From assembly GCA_017469845.1 (NCBI GenBank), contig JAFUFP010000041.1, positions 112,913 to 176,912 on the forward strand: 64,000 nucleotides of DNA, read 5' to 3'. The notes under the pieces are model-generated. The model worked only from the letters and a program-made list of their open reading frames with translations. It was not told the DNA's origin and did no database searches. Positions within the stretch are counted from its first letter, which is position 1; the number at the start of each line of letters is the position of its first letter. Below are positions 58,801 through 64,000 of the stretch, in pieces. A program made the translations under genes and the position numbers. Origin of the DNA: Bacteroidales bacterium (GTDB lineage: Bacteria > Bacteroidota > Bacteroidia > Bacteroidales > UBA932).

Positions 58801-61169
58801 ATTATGGCCCGTATTGTCTCGCCGTATTCAATTTGTGTTTCACCAGAAAGAAAAACGCTTCGGACGGGGGTGTCAACAACAGATTGATTTGTCCACTTCA
58901 TTACGGACAGAAGATTCCGCGCTTGGAATTCCCCAACCGCGACGGTACCTTGAAGGAAGTATAAGCCATCTGGGCAAGCCGACATATCCAGATCAAGCGT
59001 TTCCCCTGTTATCCCCTCTTGGATCATATTCCCATTTGCATCAAGCAAACGGTATGAGATTGGCAATTGAACAGGTTGTCTTCCGTTTTTTACCGTCCAG
59101 ACAAAATGCCCCAAAGATTCGGTCAAGAGCGCCTCGCCTTTCCCTGAATGATGAAGAGAGAAATCCCCATCAGCCGCATTTCTCAACTTAGCTGCAACAG
59201 ATAGGAATGAACTAACCGTGAAACGGTGCTCAAACTGACGGGTTTCTCCTGTTGCATCCACAGCGCGGATGTCTAGTTTATATTCTCCCTGCTCCTTCAA
59301 ATGGAGTGGTATTCGGAAAGAACCCTCCAGGTCAACGGGAACGGAGCCCTTCCAGATTTCCGTGCTATTGCGGGTCACGGTCCCTTCCAAAGATACGCCG
59401 TCTACCGGATGACCGGAGTAGCTCGCCACCTTGCCGCGAACTTCAATATCTGTATCGGGAAGGAAAGGGTCATTCTGTGGATCGAAGGATAGTTCAAATG
59501 TCGGTAGGACGAAGTCATCGACTCTGAACTCAGAATGGGTGACGTTCGTCTTGCGGTAATATACATATATTCCGAAAAGCCCATTTCTTTCTTCGGCGGG
59601 GATAGGCCATTCCCAGGCTACGGAGCCGAAGGAATTAGTTTTCAGATCAATATCAGCAAGCGTTTTTCCTTCCGCATTAAAAATATGGACCCTTATATCT
59701 TCCCCTTCTTCAAGAGTGTTCACATGATCGTTCAAATCGCCCTTGAAAAACACTGCCTTTGCCTTAAGTGTGTCTCCAGGTCGGTAGGCACCCCGATCTT
59801 TGAATACGCGACCGTGTATGGTAGCCGGCGGAACATCTATATGTTCATCTCTCTGATACACAGGGACGAAAGAACTCCGCCGTTCACCAATTCGTGCTTC
59901 AACAGAGAGGATTTTATTGCTGATTTGTCTCTGGAAATCAGCGGGTAGAATCGTGAATCCATTCAGAGGGATTTCCCTCTCAATTATCTTCTTCCCGTTT
60001 TTGGGGCGATATAGGCGAAGCGTAGCCGACGAGAGTGGTTCTCCTGTTTGGTAATCGGCCACGTAGACAGCTAAATCACCGCCTTGTTGGCGGACAGCCA
60101 GTGAAAGAGTGTGTTTCTCATATCTTGTCCTGCCCCCGTATTTTTCTGAGTAGACGTAGTAAGAACCATCAGGAAGTACAGGGACCGGTGCAATTACTGT
60201 ATCCAAGACATAAAACCGTCCGTCGCGATTTCTGAAAGAGAATGTCCGACGGTTTTCGTCGGAGTGGAACACGACCGTCCCACGTCCAAAGTTTCTTCCG
60301 ATAAGGATTATGGAATCGTTCCGGAATTTGATGGATAGGGTTGACCTTTTTAGGGTATTCTTGATTTGGTTAACAGACAAATCCATCCGTCGATGAATCC
60401 GTTTCTCGGCCATTACTGCTTTTTCGAATGCCTCGGTATCTTCAAATAAGGTTTTGAAATCGTCTTCTGTTGCCGTTTTATCTTTCTGAAGACTTGATAG
60501 CCTTTCTTCCAAAACCACTTTTTCAGGCAAGAAGCGGAAAGGGTCTCCATTATACTCAGCATAGAGTTCCTGCATTGCAGATAAACGGTCTTCTGCCCGT
60601 CTGGCTGTCAGGTAAGACAAGTAGGGGCGGGCGGGATATCGATCTCCAATCAGACTGGATAGAAGACGATATTCTTCTGAATCCGGAATCAGAGTAGGTT
60701 GCCGGGTCAATCGATCCCACAGGACCCATTCGAAATCGTTGGCGATATCGTTCTCTTCCTTGGTTTGAAGGAATGGAACCTTTCGATCTTGCAGGGATGG
60801 ATGGTTTCCGGCCAGCAATTCTCTTTGATGGGCTTGGGCATATTCCCAATCCTTGGATAGCCAGCGGTATGTGAGAAGGGGTTCTCCATAGGATTCCACC
60901 ACTTCCAACAATGCAGCACTTAGGGAATCGGTCGACTTCCAGTTTAAGCGGGAGTAGATTCGTTCCTCATTCCGGCAGGCATCCATGAGGTCATCGGGGT
61001 ACCGGCGCTCTAAAGCTATCTCTCGAATTTCATGAAGCTTCTCAATCTGATCGCGTGGCCTATCTTTTCTAGCTATCCGTTGATATTCCCGCCACTCCTT
61101 CTTTAATTCCCTGGCCTGAAGATTCGGGACAAAAAGGAGTAGAAGCAAAAGGGTAAGTATTTTCTTCAT
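55899..61169 (-). CDS. Alpha-2-macroglobulin-family protein with an inserted SusC-type N-terminal module
   Basis: This 1,756-residue exported protein (signal ILTLLLLLLFVPNLQA) follows the bacterial alpha-2-macroglobulin plan: a helical N-terminal region (to about 270), macroglobulin beta domains including MG2 with GRVFKDRGAYRPGDTLKAKA, the A2M domain (DYRAVFSEALAFEPFLYPDK), a helical C-terminal toroid (LRCTDGGFAWTDGMDSSPIV) and a receptor-like tail. I find no CxEQ thioester. At residues about 952-1060, just before the A2M domain, sits a CarboxypepD-regulatory-like domain (YGIVVDPQGEPIIGTAVIVE), the SusC signature EETVVVGYGSSRRS and a plug stub (LLSGMVAGIRVRG), without any barrel. Protease trapping at the envelope is the family role; the inserted module may act as bait or linker. 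The ATG at 61169 replaces an upstream GTG. Confidence 0.88.
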   Translation of the reverse strand: MKKILTLLLLLLFVPNLQARELKKEWREYQRIARKDRPRDQIEKLHEIREIALERRYPDDLMDACRNEERIYSRLNWKSTDSLSAALLEVVESYGEPLLTYRWLSKDWEYAQAHQRELLAGNHPSLQDRKVPFLQTKEENDIANDFEWVLWDRLTRQPTLIPDSEEYRLLSSLIGDRYPARPYLSYLTARRAEDRLSAMQELYAEYNGDPFRFLPEKVVLEERLSSLQKDKTATEDDFKTLFEDTEAFEKAVMAEKRIHRRMDLSVNQIKNTLKRSTLSIKFRNDSIILIGRNFGRGTVVFHSDENRRTFSFRNRDGRFYVLDTVIAPVPVLPDGSYYVYSEKYGGRTRYEKHTLSLAVRQQGGDLAVYVADYQTGEPLSSATLRLYRPKNGKKIIEREIPLNGFTILPADFQRQISNKILSVEARIGERRSSFVPVYQRDEHIDVPPATIHGRVFKDRGAYRPGDTLKAKAVFFKGDLNDHVNTLEEGEDIRVHIFNAEGKTLADIDLKTNSFGSVAWEWPIPAEERNGLFGIYVYYRKTNVTHSEFRVDDFVLPTFELSFDPQNDPFLPDTDIEVRGKVASYSGHPVDGVSLEGTVTRNSTEIWKGSVPVDLEGSFRIPLHLKEQGEYKLDIRAVDATGETRQFEHRFTVSSFLSVAAKLRNAADGDFSLHHSGKGEALLTESLGHFVWTVKNGRQPVQLPISYRLLDANGNMIQEGITGETLDLDMSACPDGLYFLQGTVAVGEFQARNLLSVMKWTNQSVVDTPVRSVFLSGETQIEYGETIRAIIGAGNGPLWSVATLFDPKGTILESRSVHLSGNQGEDGSVTKLVFPYKGNYPDAVRLEVFYFRDAEQIVHEAIYHRIRHTLDLPLSFSRFVDQTIPGAPCTLSLQTEADVEASVAVFDKSLDAMAPNRWEAVTTPSPSLQKALYMSLAGSITGEKSKYLITGNGPVYGIVVDPQGEPIIGTAVIVEGTEQGTITDLDGRFSLDVPAGTRLQVSSIGYVSTVVSAASGMYVVLEEDYEMLEETVVVGYGSSRRSIEDLLSGMVAGIRVRGASSRISSPQIYGYSAPVFTSEPVEEETMPDVSDEDYRAVFSEALAFEPFLYPDKDGKVDVSFRASDKVSTYHVNVYAHDHSLRNASIQRDFVVTVPVRISVTPPRYLYGNDEYELSAAVSSVSEDPVSGRLYLQAEAGDNRQPISVADLTIPAGGTASAVFSMAAPYSDGQPLDLRLVFESTDFSDAIRFTIPVYQAAQLLTETHSALAGTEVIDSLRQAFVNVPGEHAKVNTRTLRELVELGLEQWTSPEEPDALSLSADFYARAVLGRDTTGTLAPLLALRCTDGGFAWTDGMDSSPIVTATILERFAVLRDRGIPIPDMEATVHYLDCSQFGNWMPMWCGGLSDEQYMDIRAMWASVPLNLDDIEEKAIRRFRLREFRRFARAYLTPGRYDYANGWILDKARRVRTLQNLTASDDGIALGQTWGEQLLTASRFERSILNDIASLEQYAVRHPSGALYYPNAVLPFRGLLSSEVYAHTLLSTLLDGPISDGIKLWLMLQNETQSWTYDPAYVDALQTLLTASDSLLDRQIVSLMASVAVPFEDIQASGNGMKVTRRFFLEKDGRRTEIQPGDTLRVGDRLIASYELWSAENRSFVRVDAFREACFLPVEQHSGPARVSINPIRIDGLWTRLVQCYRDIRSDRTCWWLDVCPEENSRWEESFFVTQAGTFSAPVVTVESLYAPDYRANGMFRGPMTVE

Positions 61170-61205
61170 ATCCACTTGACAAGCTTATGATAACAGGTCC
61201 AAATA

Positions 61206-61213
61206 CAAATATA
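61206..61213 (-). promoter_or_regulatory. -7 promoter box for the macroglobulin gene
   Basis: The minus strand reads TATATTTG, an exact TAnnTTTG match, about 37 bases before the chosen ATG at 61169. Confidence 0.5.
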
Positions 61214-61283
61214 GATAAAACACCGCTATTTGCTTTATCTTCATTTCAAAAGAGTTGGCATAAGTTTGGCATTTTAGGGTGTT

Positions 61284-61315
61284 TTGTCGGCTCCGGGCTT
61301 GCCCGGAGCCGACAA
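61284..61315. repeat. Perfect 15-base hairpin in the macroglobulin/GIY-YIG gap
   Basis: TTGTCGGCTCCGGGC and GCCCGGAGCCGACAA flank only two bases, giving a very stable stem. It is not next to any intact gene's stop codon, so its role is open: the terminator of a lost gene, or an end of an inserted element. Confidence 0.7.
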
Positions 61316-61332
61316 TTTAGTGTCCGGGGTAA

Positions 61333-61449
61333 CTATTGCTCGCTGCCGGCGGAAAAGGGGATATCAGCGTCGGGGGTGGCGGAGGTGGCTCCAACAACGA
61401 ACTCACCAATTGGGACGGGACAAAGAAAGATAGAGGGAGAAGAAAGTAA
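61333..61449 (+). pseudogene. Glycine-rich coding fragment, possible mobilization-protein tail
   Basis: A 39-codon stop-to-stop frame encodes GDISVGGGGGGSNNELTNWD followed by a basic end (KDRGRRK). A glycine run, then polar residues and a basic terminus recall the tails of Bacteroidota relaxases, but the match is from memory and weak. No start codon or upstream coding sequence is present. It lies 18 bases after the perfect hairpin. Confidence 0.25.
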
Positions 61450-61554
61450 CAAGCTATGATTATAGCAATCGTAACAATCGAGGCGCTTTCTAATGGAACT
61501 TGTCTCCCGATCCGTTGCGAAGACAAAATCGTCAGCATCTTGCTGATGAATTCA

Positions 61555-61597
61555 AAAAGGGGAATCGTCAAGGGTTTATTGGCGATTCCTCTTTTGT
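61555..61597 (-). terminator. Terminator of the GIY-YIG gene
   Basis: AAAAGGGGAATCG (61555-61567) pairs with CGATTCCTCTTTT (61583-61595) over 13 bases with one G-U pair. On the minus strand it ends in CCCCTTTTTG, 43 bases beyond the GIY-YIG stop codon. Confidence 0.75.
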
Positions 61598-61639
61598 CTC
61601 AAGTGCCGGCTGCAGAAGTCCGGTCAATAAGGGAAGGGA

Positions 61640-62293
61640 CTATTTCCCAAGTCTCTCTCGTAAAGCATTCAACACCTCACCATTATACTTGAACCATAAA
61701 GTTCCTTGAACCGGATGCGTGAAACCTTTAAGGCGTCTTGCGAGGGCAGACACTGATGTGGTTTCATTTCCATAGAGGATATGACGATCATCGAGAACCT
61801 TGACTTTAATAGAAGCGTCATCAACAAAAGTTAGCTCGGCGCCCACGGGAATACCGCATTCTCCAAACTTGAATGGCCCACGACGAGCTGTTTCCTTGAT
61901 TTCCTTGGCTGTTTTCTCATCTTCGATTTCATGGCCTTCCGGCTTGACTTTCTTGAGTCTGTCGGTTGTTCCTGAAATCTTAGCGATACACTCCAGTAGA
62001 CCATAGGCATCCTCGGCCGACATAGCAAAGAATTCCTTGATGCGTTCCTTTCCATCGAAATTGTCGATTGTGCGCAGATCCGGGTTGAGCTTATCTATGA
62101 GTTTGTGCAATTCCTTATCAGTAAGGGATTTTTCCACCTCATAAATCGCGTATGCTCGGAATGCGTAAGGTATGGTCTCACTACGGTTCAGCTGCTTGAG
62201 GCGCTTCTCCAAGTTGGAGGCGTATCCAATCTTGACGTATTCAGGGAATGATGGGTTTGTAAGAATGTAGATGCAACCGCTTTCGTGGGCCAT
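61640..62293 (-). CDS. GIY-YIG nuclease-domain protein with a RAMA-like C-terminal domain
   Basis: This 217-residue protein begins with a GIY-YIG domain of the T5orf172 type: CIYILTNPSFPEYVKIGYAS is followed by NLEKRLKQLN, with the conserved arginine in LEKRL. Residues about 140-215 (GIPVGAELTFVDDASIKVKV, NETTSVSALARRLKG, GTLWFKYNGE) look like a RAMA or DUF4357-type domain, often joined to restriction enzymes and methylases. A nicking or DNA-reading role is plausible. The gene lies 66 bases after the recombinase stop on the same strand, has its own TACATTTG promoter box, and is next to a type I restriction specificity gene, so it may belong to that defence locus. Confidence 0.82.
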   Translation of the reverse strand: MAHESGCIYILTNPSFPEYVKIGYASNLEKRLKQLNRSETIPYAFRAYAIYEVEKSLTDKELHKLIDKLNPDLRTIDNFDGKERIKEFFAMSAEDAYGLLECIAKISGTTDRLKKVKPEGHEIEDEKTAKEIKETARRGPFKFGECGIPVGAELTFVDDASIKVKVLDDRHILYGNETTSVSALARRLKGFTHPVQGTLWFKYNGEVLNALRERLGK

Positions 62294-62320
62294 TGTCTCT
62301 TTGCTTTAGCTGTTAATAAG

Positions 62321-62328
62321 CAAATGTA
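62321..62328 (-). promoter_or_regulatory. -7 promoter box for the GIY-YIG gene
   Basis: The minus strand reads TACATTTG, an exact TAnnTTTG match 28 bases upstream of the GIY-YIG ATG, inside the 66-base gap after the recombinase gene. Confidence 0.5.
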
Positions 62329-62359
62329 GGCATTTTTCGCTGACAATCATAAGAATGGG

Positions 62360-63286
62360 CTATTTAAGCAGCCGATTCATTGTGTCGATACACTTTTTCT
62401 TCTGCTCCAAATTTGGGTGAACATAGAGGTTCAGTGTGGTGCTGATATTGGAATGACCGAGGAGGACACTAACAGTCTTGTAGTCACATTTGCTCTCGAT
62501 ACAGCGGGTGGCGAAGCTATGGCGAAGACCGTGAAAACGCATTTTGGGAAGGCCCAACTGCTGTTGAAGCTTATTGAAATAGCATCGGTAGGTACGTGGT
62601 TCTGTGGGAGTTGCCGCATTAGTGAGTACATAGAAGTCACCGCGGACAATCTTCTTCAGAGGCCGGACTAATGCCAAGAGGTCTTTTGTCATTGGAACCT
62701 CACGAATGGAGTTTTTGGTCTTGGGTTTGTCTATGATGAGCTCAGTCTTCTTCTTTTCCCCGTCCACTAGATAGATTCTCTGAATAGTCTTATTAACCCG
62801 AATGACACCTGATGCGATGTCCACGTCATCCCATTGCAGCGCACAGACTTCACCGATACGGAGGCCTGCGCTGAGGCAGATGTAAATACCCAGGTTGAAA
62901 AACGTAAAATGATCCTTTACAAAGGACATAAGTTGCCGTTGGTGAGCGAGCGTCAGAACCTCAAGTTCGTGTTTCTCTCGATCGGTAGGAAAGATGACGT
63001 CAATCTGATGGCTGGGAAGCAGGCCATACTTTGCACCAAAGCGCAGGATCATTTTGAGGACGACCAGGATATCCCGAACTGTCTTCTGACTGAGGCCGGA
63101 TTCAAGTTTCCGGTTGACCAGTCCTTGCACATCCTCTTCCCTGATATCTTCATTTTCACCAAGATATGGGAGAAGATGGCTCTGAATAAGGAGGCAATAA
63201 GCCGCATACGTAGATTTCTTGACATACTGTTTCTTGTCGGCTTTCCAAAGCTCGGCAACTTTGCTAAAGGTGTTGTTCTGTTCCAT
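62360..63286 (-). CDS. Tyrosine recombinase (site-specific integrase/invertase)
   Basis: This 308-residue protein is a tyrosine recombinase. The N-terminal SAM-like core-binding domain covers about residues 5-95. The catalytic domain has Arg143 (SAGLRIGEVCALQW), His252 and Arg255 (FHGLRHSFATR), His278 (LLGHSNISTTLNLY) and the nucleophile Tyr288. Its short length and position head-to-head with an hsdS gene, 51 bases from the first clear HsdS codon, match the invertases that shuffle type I restriction specificity genes in Bacteroides, rather than a phage or conjugative-element integrase. A tRNA attachment site was not seen nearby. Confidence 0.93.
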   Translation of the reverse strand: MEQNNTFSKVAELWKADKKQYVKKSTYAAYCLLIQSHLLPYLGENEDIREEDVQGLVNRKLESGLSQKTVRDILVVLKMILRFGAKYGLLPSHQIDVIFPTDREKHELEVLTLAHQRQLMSFVKDHFTFFNLGIYICLSAGLRIGEVCALQWDDVDIASGVIRVNKTIQRIYLVDGEKKKTELIIDKPKTKNSIREVPMTKDLLALVRPLKKIVRGDFYVLTNAATPTEPRTYRCYFNKLQQQLGLPKMRFHGLRHSFATRCIESKCDYKTVSVLLGHSNISTTLNLYVHPNLEQKKKCIDTMNRLLK

Positions 63287-63337
63287 GATGATTATGAGTT
63301 AAAAAGCAAAGTTCCGTCTATCAACCGAACCATCCTT

Positions 63338-64000
63338 AATGTCCCGAATTTGAGATTCCCTGGGTTTCGTGGAGAGTGGGAGGAAAGTATATTTGGAGAT
63401 TGCTGTACTGGCTTTGACTACGGAATGAATGCCGCCTCAAAGCAGTTTGATGGTAAACACAAGTATATCAGGATAACGGATATTGATGAAAACACTTCTG
63501 AATATAGGGGAGACGGCGTGGTATCACCAGATACAGAAATAGATGAGCATTATCGCGTTAAAGAAAACGATATCCTGTTTGCACGAACCGGTGCTAGTAC
63601 AGGGAAGACATATCTGTATGACCCCAAAGACGGACGGCTCTATTATGCTGGTTTCTTGATTAGGATGAATGTTTCACCGCGGAACGATTCTCGATTTGTT
63701 TTCTATCAAACTCAAACACCACGTTATAAGAAGTGGGTACAGATCATGTCGATGCGATCAGGGCAACCGGGTATCAATTCGAAAGAGTACTCTTCCTACC
63801 GCTGTTTTCTGCCGAAGCTTGAAGAACAGCAAAAGATAGCTAAGTTGTTGACCATAATAGATCAACGAATCTCCATCCAAAACAAGGTGATTGAGAAGTA
63901 TGAATCCTTAATTAAGGCACTTTATAGGAGGCTTCTTCCACTTGTGGTAGATAAAACGGCAGAACTCGGGACTCTAGTTCACATTTGTAAGGGGAAGCAA
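63338..64000 (+). CDS. hsdS: Type I restriction specificity subunit (HsdS), partial, no clear start
   Basis: The frame runs to the window end (221 codons shown). It opens with NVPNLRFPGFRGEWEE, the usual first block of Bacteroidota HsdS. The first target-recognition domain follows (YIRITDIDENTSEYRGDG, NDILFARTGASTGKTYLYD, GFLIRMNVSP), then the conserved central helices (LPKLEEQQKIAKLLTIID, QRISIQNKVIEKYESL) and the start of the second recognition domain (ELGTLVHICKGK). HsdS chooses the DNA sequence for the HsdM/HsdR complex. No ATG lies near the N-terminal block: the frame stays open upstream into the antisense of the recombinase gene, with TTG at 63350 and ATG at 63176 as poor candidates. 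It is likely a silent cassette that becomes expressed after inversion. Confidence 0.85.

Noticed and set aside
61456..61692. Plus-strand frame of 78 codons before the GIY-YIG stop
   Set aside because: It runs through the GIY-YIG terminator hairpin and into the antisense of that gene, with no recognisable motif.
62360..63286. Integrase of a prophage or integrative conjugative element
   Set aside because: No tRNA or att repeat, no excisionase, and no phage or conjugation genes are visible; the hsdS neighbour fits an invertase better, although the contig end limits this.

Overview
The window looks like a chromosome segment of a plant-fibre-degrading member of the Bacteroidota, most likely order Bacteroidales from a gut or rumen; I cannot name a genus. 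The reasons are two SusC/SusD pairs, a hybrid two-component regulator, a fused SecDF, many lipoproteins, and start regions carrying the Bacteroidota -7 promoter box TAnnTTTG. I saw no rRNA, tRNA, CRISPR array or intact insertion sequence.

Positions 1-25,240 are mostly core or general genes: a secreted phosphodiesterase-type hydrolase with a serine hydrolase lipoprotein, dnaE, secDF, a PD40/SPOR envelope protein, nfeD-floA, an MFS exporter, a large secreted zinc metalloprotease, a three-gene set (stand-alone plug-like protein, 926-residue outer-membrane barrel, metallo-beta-lactamase-fold lipoprotein), a type-B carboxylesterase lipoprotein and two small envelope proteins.

Positions 25,300-53,964 are a polysaccharide utilization locus. 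A 12-gene minus-strand run goes from 45,961 down to 25,301: SusC2, SusD2, a CE6-like/CE1-like fusion esterase, a CE1-like esterase, three GH43 enzymes, a CE15-type glucuronoyl esterase, an unknown secreted protein, an arabinanase-like GH43, SusC1 and SusD1. A divergent hybrid two-component regulator (46,191-50,093) faces SusC2. A GH9 enzyme converges on the regulator, and a further GH43 lipoprotein lies beyond it. The set fits debranching and de-esterifying of a feruloylated, acetylated glucuronoarabinoxylan or a similar arabinose-rich hemicellulose. No recognisable endo-xylanase is in the window. A short eroded gene tail and a strong terminator mark the edge of the locus.

Positions 54,230-64,000 are an accessory region: an AAA/DUF4143 ATPase behind a duplicated promoter segment, a 1,756-residue alpha-2-macroglobulin with a SusC-type N-terminal module spliced into it, a GIY-YIG nuclease with a RAMA-like tail, a tyrosine recombinase, and a type I restriction specificity gene (hsdS) cut by the window end. 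The hsdS copy lies head-to-head with the recombinase and has no clear start codon, as expected for a silent cassette of a phase-variable, DNA-inverting restriction locus. That locus and the chimeric macroglobulin are the two most interesting items.
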